A DNA stretch of 64,000 nucleotides from Pseudomonadota bacterium (lineage in GTDB: Bacteria > Pseudomonadota > Alphaproteobacteria > Rhizobiales > Beijerinckiaceae), in contig JAEWKP010000381.1 of assembly GCA_023393655.1 (NCBI GenBank), forward strand, positions 1 to 64,000, in the 5' to 3' direction. The position numbers and the translations under genes are program-made. A model generated the notes under the pieces. That model did no database searches. It was not told where the DNA came from and saw only the letters and a list, made by a program, of their open reading frames with translations. Below, piece by piece: positions 42,265-51,535 of the stretch. The first letter of the stretch is position 1. Each line of letters begins with the position of its first letter.

Positions 42265-44894
42265 GAAAGGAGCTTTCTCATCAGGCGCCGCGCCAGACCA
42301 ACCGGCCTGCCGTGACGCTCGCCATATCCGCCGTTTTGGGCGCTGGATATCCGCCCGCGAGTGGCGAATCCCGGCGCGATCATGCCAGCCGTCGGAGCAA
42401 CTTCTTTCCCCGCGTCCCGCTGGGAGAACCAAGTCAGCGCATCGCCTAGGTTCATCGCGGCAAAGCCGTCGCGCTCCACGAGGCGATGCGCCGCCTCGTG
42501 CATGGCGGCCGCCCTCTCGTGATTGGCAGGGTGGAGATTGAGCACGATGATACCCGGTACGCCGCTGTCCAGAATGCGCTGGGCCAGGGCCTGCACCGCA
42601 TCGAGGGCCTGCTCGTCGGTCCATTCGTGAACGAAGAACACGCCGTCGCCGAACGCCGTCAGCAGGCTCCAATGGGGGGTGAGCGCGCCGTCGAGTGCCA
42701 GCCGGGCCGGCAGGAGCGAGCCGTTCAGGACGCGGCCGTCGAACCCCGGCAGATTGCTCGACGCTACGATGCCCTCCGCGATCCACGGGCCGGCATGGCC
42801 CCAGTAGCCGTCGTTGAGGAAGCCATGATTGCGGACCAGCTTCGGACGGTGGCCCGTCAGATCCGAAAACCAAGCGCATTGTTCGCGCAGTCGATCAGCA
42901 TACGCGCCCGGAGTGTCCAAAGCATCCGGGTGGAGCTCCCATTCCACCGCGCCATTCCGTGAATACTCGGCAAGCGATGTCCGGTCGTGCTTGGTAAGCG
43001 GGTGCAGAAAATACGTAATGGGAAGGGCACCGAGCTTACGGCCTTGTTCGCGGTAATCGTACAGCGGAGCCTGATCGTCATCGCCGGTGACGATCAGGGC
43101 CCCCGGCGCGCCGAAAGGCAGCACGTCACCGACCTTAATACCGCCGAAACGGCACAAGGCATCGCGCAACGTCCACATCCACCAGTCGGCTTGGCGGTCA
43201 TTCGAGCGGTCCGGGTCGAGTTGACCTTCGAAAAGATAGGTCGGCCGCTCGCCGGCTATGCCCCACTGCTCTTCAGCAGGCCGATTGGCGGCAGCCGCCT
43301 GCGCGCCTTGGCGGATCAGCATAAGGTCGCGGTGCAGGTCGGTTCCGACGAGCAGAATGCCGGCCTTGCCCAGCGGCAACCAGACCCAGGTTGCTTCACC
43401 GCCAGGCGCAGAGACGACCGTGTGCCCGCGAGCGGCCGCGATTGTCTCGATCGCATGGAACGAACGCAGACGGCGCCAAGCTGCGCTCTGCTCAGCCGAG
43501 GCTGCGGTGCAAATCGTTTCCCGCTCTGCAGACAAAAGCGAGAAACTCACGTCGTCGAGAAAATCTTGCGCACGCGAGGGGCGTAGCAGGATCACGGGCT
43601 TTCCTGAGTCCGCGGCCTGCCGGGCGACAACCCAGGAACCGTCTATCGCCGCGTCGGCGACGACAACCGACGCCTCGTTCAGATCCGCGGACGCACCCGT
43701 CACTCCAAACAAGCGCAACTGGTGGACGAGGCTGTCGACCGACCACGCAGGAGCTTGCTGCTTTGCCGAACTCGTCGAAGCTCCCAGTGAGCGCATCGTC
43801 GAAGGCGCTGCTTCGGCGGCGCTGACCGCGCGGTCGGAATCAAGGAAGAGACTGCCCTGTATAATCGGAATAGCCCGGCCGCCGAACTTCCCTTTGAAAG
43901 AGGACACCTTCGCAATGGGCCATTGCGAAGGAACTTCCGGAAAGGTTGGTCCAAAGCGATAGGCCTCGAATCCCGCCTTCTTGGCTTCGAGAATGGCATG
44001 CCAGTGGATGAAGTCGTTCGGACGCATTGCGAGCATGTCCGGATCCGACACCCCGGCGAGAAAGCTTACGCCTTGCTTTGCGGCGAGCAGGATCAGAGCT
44101 GCCGCGTCGCGCTCTTCGCTCCGGGCGAAAGCCACCAGAACATTGCCGCTATCGGCAAATCGTTCGAGGATTGCTGAGTAGTAATCGCTCGGGGGCAGCA
44201 CCTCCCCAGTGCGTAGTGACGATTTTCGCGCGAGATCGAGATAGCGATCCAGGCGATCGGGCGCTTGACTGAGCGAGAAGGTGAGCCCAGCCTTCTGGGC
44301 TTTGCGGACCGCACGTCTGCAGGCTTCGTCCAGCCCTAGCCAAATCTCCTCCTCCGCCTCGCGGAGATCGACGATCTGGTCGGCATTGCAAACTGAGAAT
44401 CCAGGAGCGGGCTCCATGCCGGTGGGGCCGAAGCCAAGGCCTAGCTGGAAGCCGTGCTCCGTGACCCAAAACGGAATGTGTTCGCGATCCGCCGTCCTGT
44501 TGCGCGGAGCGAGGTTGTGGGAGTTGAGCTGGACCCGGTGCGCGCCGAACGAGCGTGCGACGTCCAAGATCGCCTGCATAGCAGCGCTGCGAACGCGCGC
44601 TGCGTTGCTCTTGGCCAACCCTGCTCGCAATGCGGTTCCCGAGTGCCGGTGTATACCGCTATGGATGAGGATTTCTGCGTTTGGAGTCCCATGTGCCGCG
44701 TCGCTCAGATAAAGCGGCTGGACAGCGACCAGCCCGCTACGGTCGGAAACGGCAAAAGACAGATTGCGACGGACGAAGAACTCGGTTTCGATCGCGATCC
44801 AGTCGGACCTATGTGTAAGCCAGGCATCTGGCGAACTTTCGACAAGCGCATCCCATTCATTCCGAGTCACCTGCGCGAAGCGAACGATGTTCAT
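42261..44894 (-). CDS. Fusion protein: FemAB/GNAT-like domain, unassigned middle, deacetylase-like C-terminal domain
   Basis: 877 residues. Part 1 (1-345) is FemAB/CelD-like: [17 protein letters not shown] and [22 protein letters not shown] are typical of peptidoglycan-bridge-type transferases. Part 2 (about 385-560) has a Rossmann-like ring ([39 protein letters not shown]) that I cannot assign. Part 3 (about 590-860) has TGDDDQAP (D605-D607), [10 protein letters not shown] (H655) and VRNHG (H690), a CE4-like metal site, with [12 protein letters not shown] later. No signal peptide. Its ATG overlaps the methyltransferase stop and its stop overlaps cysD, so it is tied to both modification and sulfate activation. 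Function unknown. Confidence 0.7.
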   Translation of the reverse strand: MNIVRFAQVTRNEWDALVESSPDAWLTHRSDWIAIETEFFVRRNLSFAVSDRSGLVAVQPLYLSDAAHGTPNAEILIHSGIHRHSGTALRAGLAKSNAARVRSAAMQAILDVARSFGAHRVQLNSHNLAPRNRTADREHIPFWVTEHGFQLGLGFGPTGMEPAPGFSVCNADQIVDLREAEEEIWLGLDEACRRAVRKAQKAGLTFSLSQAPDRLDRYLDLARKSSLRTGEVLPPSDYYSAILERFADSGNVLVAFARSEERDAAALILLAAKQGVSFLAGVSDPDMLAMRPNDFIHWHAILEAKKAGFEAYRFGPTFPEVPSQWPIAKVSSFKGKFGGRAIPIIQGSLFLDSDRAVSAAEAAPSTMRSLGASTSSAKQQAPAWSVDSLVHQLRLFGVTGASADLNEASVVVADAAIDGSWVVARQAADSGKPVILLRPSRAQDFLDDVSFSLLSAERETICTAASAEQSAAWRRLRSFHAIETIAAARGHTVVSAPGGEATWVWLPLGKAGILLVGTDLHRDLMLIRQGAQAAAANRPAEEQWGIAGERPTYLFEGQLDPDRSNDRQADWWMWTLRDALCRFGGIKVGDVLPFGAPGALIVTGDDDQAPLYDYREQGRKLGALPITYFLHPLTKHDRTSLAEYSRNGAVEWELHPDALDTPGAYADRLREQCAWFSDLTGHRPKLVRNHGFLNDGYWGHAGPWIAEGIVASSNLPGFDGRVLNGSLLPARLALDGALTPHWSLLTAFGDGVFFVHEWTDEQALDAVQALAQRILDSGVPGIIVLNLHPANHERAAAMHEAAHRLVERDGFAAMNLGDALTWFSQRDAGKEVAPTAGMIAPGFATRGRISSAQNGGYGERHGRPVGLARRLMRKLLS

Positions 44895-45760
44895 GAGCGC
44901 GCGAAGCTGAACACGACGTTGAATCGATAACGAAAATACGGGTTCAGCGGGTGGATCTCGTGAAATGAGACACTCGCACCGATCTCACGGCCCAAGCGCA
45001 CGAAGTCATCCTTCAAGAAATCGAAGGTCGTGATCATCGGAGTAACACTAATGGGCGCTGGGCGCTCGCCGTCGACCGGCTCACCTTTTACTAGTCTCGC
45101 CAATCTTTTCCAGAACCCTCTGCGCGCTGGTGCCACATGGGGCTCCGGCTCGCTGCGGATTGCCGGCTCAGCGCGCGCTGGATTGGCGCCGAACTTGCTG
45201 TCGAGCTCGCGAGCTACGGCGGCAACGCGGTCGGGAAGGTCGGCAGCGCGTGTCCGGTCGGGAATCGATCCGACCAATACGCGCCCACCCGGCTTCACGA
45301 CGCGCAGCATCTCGCGGATCAACGGTTCGCCGTCCTCGATGGAAGGAAAATTAGTGAAGACGTCATAGCAAAAGGCGCAGTCGAAGCTTGCGGCATCAAA
45401 TGGCAGGCGCTCGCCTTCGGCCATCCGAAAGTGAGCGTTGGTCAATCCGAGACGTCGCGCGACTTTGAGAGGTCCCTCGGCTAAGTCCACGCCCGTAAAG
45501 CGGTCGACACGAGGCGCCACGAGCTGAGCCAGGAATCCAGCGGCGCTCCCCACCTCCAAGACAGACGAATCAGCCGTCGCCCCTGACAGATCGAGAATGC
45601 TTCGCGCCAGATCGTCGCGGATCGCAGTCTCCATCCAGACACGAGGGTCGCGTCCGGCGATGTAACATAGATCCTCATGACTTGGCGGGCCCGCAACCGC
45701 CTCGCCACGCATGTCGAAAAACGCGTGCAGCCCTTCGCGCCAGCTTTGTTTCTCAGTCAC
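44891..45760 (-). CDS. SAM-dependent methyltransferase adjacent to Wzt
   Basis: 289 residues. Motif [16 protein letters not shown], the acidic end of strand 2 at [24 protein letters not shown] as motif II and [16 protein letters not shown] as motif III define a class I methyltransferase. A C-terminal 100-residue extension ends in [19 protein letters not shown]. Starts GTG 45760, overlapping wzt by 8 bases. In several ABC-exported O-antigens a methyltransferase caps the chain end and Wzt reads the cap. The position here suggests the same (inference); an internal-sugar methyltransferase is the alternative. Confidence 0.8.
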   Translation of the reverse strand: MTEKQSWREGLHAFFDMRGEAVAGPPSHEDLCYIAGRDPRVWMETAIRDDLARSILDLSGATADSSVLEVGSAAGFLAQLVAPRVDRFTGVDLAEGPLKVARRLGLTNAHFRMAEGERLPFDAASFDCAFCYDVFTNFPSIEDGEPLIREMLRVVKPGGRVLVGSIPDRTRAADLPDRVAAVARELDSKFGANPARAEPAIRSEPEPHVAPARRGFWKRLARLVKGEPVDGERPAPISVTPMITTFDFLKDDFVRLGREIGASVSFHEIHPLNPYFRYRFNVVFSFARS

Positions 45761-47072
45761 GGATGGGCTCCACCTTCCATGAAATAACAGGGTCGTAAAT
45801 GTAGCTGAACCCCCAGAGGCTCTCGCGAGAAACTGAGAACTGGCACGCTTTCTCTATGTAATGAAGTATCGAATCATCGCTCTTGGGCAGTTGGTGCCTG
45901 CATATTGAGGCACTAACCCAGTAGATACCAGGCCCAAGCGATTGATCTTTAATCGTATACGTTACGGATCCTGACGGTAGCATCTCGCCATCGCTGTCGA
46001 GAAACGCACCGATATCATAGCCTTCAACGCCCATTACCGCCTGCAATCGTGCGCTATCGACACGCAGGCTCACGTAGATTTTCCGGTCGCTGGGTTTTCC
46101 TTCCCAGCTGATACGGATGTTCAAGTTCTGCCCCCGCCGGACGTGTGCGATCACGCTGCCCGCATCGTCCACCAGATCGACGTTCGTGATCCGGACCTCG
46201 TCGCCGGCCAATTCGTAGCGACCGCTCTCCGCTGTCTTGCGCAAGGACTCGTTCGAGGCCTTGTTCAGCGTAAGATTGGAGGCTTCCTGTCTGTCCCAAA
46301 CGCTTTGGATGTAGGCCTTCGCCACAGGCTCAGCCGCACCCTGCATGATCATGTTGCCTTCCTGAATCCAAATGGCGTGATCGCAGAGTTCCGCGATCAT
46401 GCCATCTGAATGCGAGACGAACAGGACGGTCGCACCGCTATCGCAGATTTCGCGGATGCGGCGCATGCACTTATGAACGAAGTAGCTGTCGCCTGCCGCG
46501 AGAGCCTCGTCGACGATAAATATTTCGGGATTGACGGAAATCGCCGTAGAAAATGTCAGACGCGCCTGCATTCCACTCGAGTAGGTCCGGAACGGCAGGT
46601 CGATGACGTCCTGAAGTTCGCTGAACTCGATAATCCAGGGAAGGCGCTCCTCCACCTCATCGCGGCTCATGCCGATGCACATTCCGCCGGTGATGATGTT
46701 TTCGCGACCGGTGAAATCAGGATGAAAGCCGGTACCTAGCTCCAGGATCGCCGAAACGCGCCCATTCACCTCGACCGCCCCCGAGGTCGCGTCGAGCAGC
46801 CCAGTGATTATCTTCAGAAGCGTGCTCTTGCCGGAACCATTTGGTCCGATGATGCCGACGATCTCCCCGCGCCGCACGTCGAACGACACGTCCTTGAGAG
46901 CCCAATGCTCTCGGTGACGTGACCTGCCGGTGAGCACTTCGCGCAGGAGATCAGCATTGTTGTTGTAGAGACGATAGGCCTTGCTCAGCCCCCGCGCCCG
47001 AATAGCGAATTCGGGAGCGGGGATCGCCAGCTCATCGCTCCGTTGAGTCAGTGTCATGCGGTTAACGTCCAC
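45753..47072 (-). CDS. wzt: ABC polysaccharide exporter ATPase with C-terminal glycan-binding domain (Wzt)
   Basis: 439 residues. The ATPase (about 20-265) has Walker [10 protein letters not shown] (76-84), the O-antigen-type segment [16 protein letters not shown], signature YSSGMQARL, Walker B IFIVDEAL and switch His in FVSHSDG. The remaining 170 residues ([16 protein letters not shown] to the end) form the immunoglobulin-like Wzt carbohydrate-binding domain that selects the finished polymer. The start codon is GTG 47072; ATG 47057 is possible. A 20-base gap follows wzm and an 8-base overlap joins the methyltransferase. Noticeably more A/T in this gene than in most neighbours. Confidence 0.93.
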   Translation of the reverse strand: MDVNRMTLTQRSDELAIPAPEFAIRARGLSKAYRLYNNNADLLREVLTGRSRHREHWALKDVSFDVRRGEIVGIIGPNGSGKSTLLKIITGLLDATSGAVEVNGRVSAILELGTGFHPDFTGRENIITGGMCIGMSRDEVEERLPWIIEFSELQDVIDLPFRTYSSGMQARLTFSTAISVNPEIFIVDEALAAGDSYFVHKCMRRIREICDSGATVLFVSHSDGMIAELCDHAIWIQEGNMIMQGAAEPVAKAYIQSVWDRQEASNLTLNKASNESLRKTAESGRYELAGDEVRITNVDLVDDAGSVIAHVRRGQNLNIRISWEGKPSDRKIYVSLRVDSARLQAVMGVEGYDIGAFLDSDGEMLPSGSVTYTIKDQSLGPGIYWVSASICRHQLPKSDDSILHYIEKACQFSVSRESLWGFSYIYDPVISWKVEPIRD

Positions 47073-47092
47073 CCAACAACAGAATTCCTAGC

Positions 47093-47956
47093 CTAAAGAA
47101 CATTACCCAGGTAGGGCTTTACCCGCCTGAATACGGTAAGACCGACCAAGAATACAACAACCGCCATTACCGCGAATACAATCCACGCGAACCCATGACG
47201 GATCGATCCAAAGAAAAGCACATCCTGATAGACCCACACGATGTAACTAAATGGATTAATGTATAGAATCGGCCTCACCATCTGGGGAACCCAATCTGGT
47301 AGGTAAATTGCCGGAGTGAAATACATCGAAATCGAAGTATAAATCGTAATAAATTCACGTATGTCGCGTATAAATGGGGTCGTCACTGACAGAAGTAATA
47401 TCAGGCCAATCGAGAGCAGTACGTGCAGCGCGATCACGAAAGGCAATGCCAACACCATTAAGTTGAGACCGCCACCCAAAAAGAACTTGTATGCCAGCAT
47501 GAGGGCAAAGGTCGGCGCGTAGATCAGGAAACACGCGATCACCGAAGAGATCGGCAGCGTCTCGATAGGAAACACGACCTGCTTTACCAGATTGGCGTTT
47601 CCGGAAAACGCGTTCGCGGCGCGTCCAAGCACGCCAGACATCAGCAGCCAAGGTGTAAGGCCAACAAGGATGTAACTCGTGTAATCACCGGGAAACGTAT
47701 CGGTGACTGCCATCTTCGATCCAATCACCACGCCAAAAATCAGCATGAAGGTGACGACGACCACCATAGGCTGTGCGTAGATCCAGAGCGACCCGAGCCC
47801 GTGTCCGGCATGTCCTCCCTTGATGTCGCGCAGAACCATTTCGCGGATCAGCGCGACATTCCGAACAGCCACTCGCAAAAAGTCCTGCGTCGCCTTTGCG
47901 ATGGACGTATTCTGCGCGAGGTCTGGTGACAACACCTTCCGATGATCACTGCTCAC
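47093..47956 (-). CDS. wzm: ABC polysaccharide exporter permease (Wzm)
   Basis: 287 residues of ABC-2 type with about six membrane helices; MVLRDIKGGHAGHGLGSLWIYAQPMVVVV is the hallmark of Wzm/TagG permeases. It forms the inner-membrane channel with Wzt. I prefer the GTG at 47956, which overlaps the upstream stop as GTGA like many pairs in this run, over 47974, which gives a 22-base overlap. The 3' half is among the most A/T-rich stretches of the locus, consistent with separate acquisition of the transporter. Confidence 0.92.
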   Translation of the reverse strand: MSSDHRKVLSPDLAQNTSIAKATQDFLRVAVRNVALIREMVLRDIKGGHAGHGLGSLWIYAQPMVVVVTFMLIFGVVIGSKMAVTDTFPGDYTSYILVGLTPWLLMSGVLGRAANAFSGNANLVKQVVFPIETLPISSVIACFLIYAPTFALMLAYKFFLGGGLNLMVLALPFVIALHVLLSIGLILLLSVTTPFIRDIREFITIYTSISMYFTPAIYLPDWVPQMVRPILYINPFSYIVWVYQDVLFFGSIRHGFAWIVFAVMAVVVFLVGLTVFRRVKPYLGNVL

Positions 47957-49824
47957 AGGTAGGCCTCGCACCATTGCTCGAGATTTAGCAGTGACCAGAT
48001 CAGCAGGCGCCGGTTCTGACGGCCTTCGAGATGGTCCTCGATGAGCCCCTTCACCGTGCCTCGATCGAGATAATCGTAGATCCGTGCCCGATCATTCAGC
48101 AGCCGCCGGCGCACATAGTCGATGCTCTCGCCCTTGAACCAGCTCGCATCCGGGGCGGAGAAGCCCTGCTTCTCGCGCTCGGCGACCTGAGACGGGATAT
48201 GCCGGCCCATCATCTTGCGCAGGATCAGCTTCCCGTCACGCGTCTTCTCGAAATAGCGCTGCGCCTTGCCGCCCGGCTCGTTTTCATTGAGTTGAACAAC
48301 CTCTGTCAAGTTGCCGAGCTTCATCTTGGCGGGGAGCCGCATGGCGAAATCGACGAGATCGTTGTCGAGGAAGGGCACGCGCCCTTCCAGCCCGTGGGCC
48401 ATCGCCAGCTTGTCGTCGACGACGAGCAAGCCGTTGAGGAAGGTCTTCGCCTCGAAGTAGAGCGAGTGGTTGATGTAGTCCTCGGGCCGCGTCAGCTGCG
48501 AGGCGTGCTCATGGAAGACGCCGCGGAAGATCGCCATCGGGTCGGTCTGCCGGGCCTTGTCCCAGACCGGCGCCATCACCTGCGGCAGGATCTCGGTCGG
48601 CACCAGCCGCTGCCAGAAGCCGTAATACTTCTCGACATAATGGTCGAAATCGTCGTTCACCACGGCGCGGTAGTAGCGCCAGGGGTAGCCGGCGAAAAGC
48701 TCGTCGCCGCCGGTGCCCGACAGCACGACCTTCACGAATTTCGAAGCAAGCTTGGCGGCATAGTAGTTCGGATAGGACTGCCCGACCCGCGGCTCCTCGA
48801 GATGCCAGGCGAGGCGCGGCAGGCAGCGCTCCATGTCGCCGGCCTTCAGCACCATCTCGTAATGCTCGGTCTTGAACAGATACGACATGTGCTCGGCCTT
48901 CGAGCGCTCGTCATAGCCGAGCTCGACGCCCGAGGCCGAATTCAGGTCGAAGCCCACCGTGAAGGTGCGCATGAAGGGCAGCTGCCGGGCCGCCAGCGCC
49001 GTGATCGAGCCGGAATCCATGCCGCCTGAGAGATAGGAGCCGACATCGACATCCGAGATCATCTGGCGCGAGACGGCCTGGCGGAACAGCCGGTCGAGCT
49101 CATCCAGCGCTTCGTTCTCGTCCGGCGCGTGCTCCGGCTCCTGGAAGTGGAAATCCCAGTAGCGCTGCGGCTCGAACGCTCTTTCGCCGGGGCCGACCTG
49201 GAGATAGCAGCCGGCAGGCAGGAGCTTGACGTTCTCGAACACGGTGTCGTCCGAGAAGAAATTCTGAAAGGTCAGGTATTCGGTGAGGCCGCCGACATTC
49301 ATCCGCGCCTGGAAACCCGGGAAGCCGCGGAACGCCTTGATCTCCGAGGCGAAGAGCACCGCCCCGTCGACCACGGTGTAGTAGAGCGGCTTCACGCCGA
49401 AGCGGTCGCGCGCGAGCGTCAGCGTCTTATGCTGCCGATCCCAGATGCCGAATGCGAACATGCCGTTGAGCTTCTGGAGTGCCGCGATGCCCCATTCTGC
49501 GAAGGCCGTGAGCAGGACCTCGCTGTCGCCCGTCGAATGGAACCGGTGCCCCCGTGCGGAAAGGTCCGCCTTCAGCTCATGGAAGTTGTAGATCTCGCCA
49601 TTGTAGGTCAGCACATAACGGCCGTCGCGCGTCGTCATCGGCTGGCGCGCGGCGTCGGTCAGGTCGATGATCGACAGGCGGCGATGGCCCAGCCCGACCG
49701 GCCCGTCGCAATAATGCCCTTCGCCGTCGGGGCCGCGATGGGCGATGATGTCGGTCATCGCCTTCATCACGACCGGCGAGGCCGGCCTGCCGTCCCGGTG
49801 AAGGACGCCTGCAATACCGCACAT
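47953..49824 (-). CDS. Asparagine synthase-like glutamine amidotransferase (copy 3)
   Basis: 623 residues. Cys2 nucleophile (MCGIAGVLHRDG), AHRGPDGEGHY and YNGEIYNFHEL in the glutaminase; SGGMDSGS as ATP loop and SGTGGDELFAGYPWRYYRAV in the synthase. The loop differs from the SGG-DSS of the other two copies. It closely resembles amidotransferases that lie by epimerase genes in rhizobial polysaccharide loci. It sits between the epimerase (66 bases upstream) and wzm. Likely target is an uronic or other sugar acid; housekeeping asparagine synthesis is possible for one of the three copies. Confidence 0.88.
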   Translation of the reverse strand: MCGIAGVLHRDGRPASPVVMKAMTDIIAHRGPDGEGHYCDGPVGLGHRRLSIIDLTDAARQPMTTRDGRYVLTYNGEIYNFHELKADLSARGHRFHSTGDSEVLLTAFAEWGIAALQKLNGMFAFGIWDRQHKTLTLARDRFGVKPLYYTVVDGAVLFASEIKAFRGFPGFQARMNVGGLTEYLTFQNFFSDDTVFENVKLLPAGCYLQVGPGERAFEPQRYWDFHFQEPEHAPDENEALDELDRLFRQAVSRQMISDVDVGSYLSGGMDSGSITALAARQLPFMRTFTVGFDLNSASGVELGYDERSKAEHMSYLFKTEHYEMVLKAGDMERCLPRLAWHLEEPRVGQSYPNYYAAKLASKFVKVVLSGTGGDELFAGYPWRYYRAVVNDDFDHYVEKYYGFWQRLVPTEILPQVMAPVWDKARQTDPMAIFRGVFHEHASQLTRPEDYINHSLYFEAKTFLNGLLVVDDKLAMAHGLEGRVPFLDNDLVDFAMRLPAKMKLGNLTEVVQLNENEPGGKAQRYFEKTRDGKLILRKMMGRHIPSQVAEREKQGFSAPDASWFKGESIDYVRRRLLNDRARIYDYLDRGTVKGLIEDHLEGRQNRRLLIWSLLNLEQWCEAYL

Positions 49825-49890
49825 GAAGTTATGGTCCGATCAGGGAACTGATGGCCGGCGGGATGTCTCGCCGGCCGATTTCGATGAGGG

Positions 49891-50886
49891 TCAGATCTGG
49901 GCCTTGGCCCGGCGCTGCGCGACCTGCTCGATATGGAGCTTGCGCCACTCGATGAGCTGCTTCAGCCCTTCGTCGAGGTCGATCTGCGCGGTGAAGCCGA
50001 TCTCCTTGCTCGCCTTCACCGGCGAGCCGATGCGGTTGCGCACCAGCGTCGCCTGGCTGCGCGGCGCATAGTTGATCGGCTGGTTGGAGCCGGTCAGGTT
50101 CAGGAGCTTCTCGGCGACTTCCTTGAGCGAGGTCCGCTTGCCGGTGCCGACATTGTAGAAGCTGTCGGTGGCGGTCGACTGCATCGCGCAGAGGTTGGAG
50201 CGGGCGCAATCCTCCACCGCGACGAAATCGAAGGCCTCGGAGCCGTCACCCATGATGGTCGGGCCTTCGCCACGGTCGATCGCGTCGAGCATCTTCATGA
50301 TCACGGCGATGTAGGCGCCGCGATAGTCCTGGCGCGGCCCGTAGACGTTCATGTAGCGCAGGCCGACATAGTCGAGCCCGTAGCGGAAGTGATAGGCTCG
50401 CGCCATCGCCTCGCCGCAGATCTTGGTCGCGCCGTAGAAGTTCTTGTTGTTGAACGGATGATCCTCGGTCATCGGCTCCTCGACGGCGTCGCCGTAGACG
50501 GAGGCCGAGGACGACCAGACCAGGCGCTTGACGCCGTTGCGGACACAGCCGTCCAGCACGTTGAACATGCCGCGGACATTGGTCTCGAAGGCCGTGCGCG
50601 GATATTCATGGCACTGCAGCAGCCACAGCGCCGCGAACTGGAAGACGCCGTCCGTCCCCTTGAGAGCGGTGTCCAGGATGTCGGTCTGGGTGATGTCACC
50701 GCCGGCCTCGAAAATCTTAACGCGTGGGTCTTTGAGGGCCTCGGCGAGGTTCTCCGTCGTGCCGCGAACGAAGTTGTCGTAGATCACGATCTCGCCGACA
50801 TCCGTCTTGGTCAGTTGATCCACGGCGTGCGAGCCGATCAGCCCGGCCCCGCCGATCACCACGACGCGCTTTCCCTTGAGTTCCAC
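49891..50886 (-). CDS. NAD-dependent sugar-nucleotide epimerase/dehydratase
   Basis: 331 residues, extended SDR. GGAGLIGSHAVDQL binds NAD, WSSSASVYGDAVEEP carries the catalytic Ser, YGATK the Tyr and Lys, and GLRYMNVYGPRQDYRGAY follows. It resembles the UDP-glucose or UDP-GlcNAc 4-epimerase group (WbpP-like); the exact substrate is uncertain. Start is GTG 50886, with an AAGGGG about seven bases upstream. It is the first structural gene after the antiterminator, and the ops-like sequence sits in the 119-base leader before it. Confidence 0.85.
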   Translation of the reverse strand: MELKGKRVVVIGGAGLIGSHAVDQLTKTDVGEIVIYDNFVRGTTENLAEALKDPRVKIFEAGGDITQTDILDTALKGTDGVFQFAALWLLQCHEYPRTAFETNVRGMFNVLDGCVRNGVKRLVWSSSASVYGDAVEEPMTEDHPFNNKNFYGATKICGEAMARAYHFRYGLDYVGLRYMNVYGPRQDYRGAYIAVIMKMLDAIDRGEGPTIMGDGSEAFDFVAVEDCARSNLCAMQSTATDSFYNVGTGKRTSLKEVAEKLLNLTGSNQPINYAPRSQATLVRNRIGSPVKASKEIGFTAQIDLDEGLKQLIEWRKLHIEQVAQRRAKAQI

Positions 50887-50939
50887 GGCTCGTTCCCCTT
50901 GCTGGCGATGCGGCGGCAGCGCCGGCGCACGAAATTTCC

Positions 50940-50950
50940 AAGCTACCGCA
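50940..50950 (-). promoter_or_regulatory. ops-like element (candidate RfaH/NusG-paralogue recruitment site)
   Basis: On the minus strand the leader between the NusG-like gene and the epimerase reads TGCGGTAGCTT. The core GCGGTAGC is identical to the core of the enterobacterial ops element (consensus GGCGGTAGnnT), including the GC...GC pair that lets the non-template strand fold around GGTA, and the T at position 11 also fits. It is 54 bases upstream of the epimerase GTG, in sense orientation. The match is seen; the function is inferred. Confidence 0.5.
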
Positions 50951-51005
50951 GTCCGGGTGCAACCAGCGCCCAGACAACGACGATTCGACCGGCCGAATCT
51001 GCCGC

Positions 51006-51530
51006 CTAGGCGGCCTTTTCGACCAATTCCTCTCCCAGGACCACACGAACCTGGCTGCCCAGCAGTTCGAGCAGCACGGCGACGCGATCCTGATCCCTGA
51101 AGCCCTCGAACAGGCCCAGCGCTTCTGCAAAACTGCCCGAACGGATGCGGATGATCTCGCCCGACACGAAGTCCGGCCGCTGCGACAGCGCGATGAAGCC
51201 CTGCCCATCCGCGCGTGCCTTCAGCCCAGCGACGATGCCGCCAGCGACCGGGACCGGCCCGTCCTCGCCGGCGATCACGCGCACCACGCCATAAGTCCCG
51301 TTGATCGAGCGCCAGCGCTGGCGCGCCGGATCGAGCGAGACGAAGAGATAGCCCGGAAACAACGGCGCAGGGACAAAGGTTACCTTGCGCGCATGCCGGC
51401 GCTTCCGGAGGTAGCGCGGCAGGAAGGCCTCGAAACCCTGATTGGCGAGCTCCTGCGCCGCCCGTGCCTCGCAGAGATGGCGTGTCTGGACGACATACCA
51501 GCGCGCAGCGACCGGAGCGTTCGTGGCCAT
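51006..51530 (-). CDS. NusG-family transcription antiterminator (RfaH/operon-specific type)
   Basis: 174 residues. The NGN domain opens RWYVVQTRHLCEARAAQELANQGFEAFLP and has FVPAPLFPGYLFVSLD, the RNA-polymerase-facing motif. The C-terminal KOW domain is about residues 118-165 (DFVSGEIIRIRSGSF, DRVAVLLELLG). The sequence departs from housekeeping NusG and sits at the head of a 36-kb run of polysaccharide genes, as RfaH-type specialised paralogues do. It should let RNA polymerase read the whole run. ATG 51530 follows the regulator stop by 5 bases; a longer frame to 51623 lies within that gene. Confidence 0.9.
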   Translation of the reverse strand: MATNAPVAARWYVVQTRHLCEARAAQELANQGFEAFLPRYLRKRRHARKVTFVPAPLFPGYLFVSLDPARQRWRSINGTYGVVRVIAGEDGPVPVAGGIVAGLKARADGQGFIALSQRPDFVSGEIIRIRSGSFAEALGLFEGFRDQDRVAVLLELLGSQVRVVLGEELVEKAA

Positions 51531-51535
51531 CGGGG

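Noticed and set aside
42265..42879. N-terminal extension of the cysD frame
   Set aside because: It lies inside the upstream fusion gene, is low-complexity Arg/Gly/Pro sequence, and CysD homology begins exactly at the GTG at 42264.
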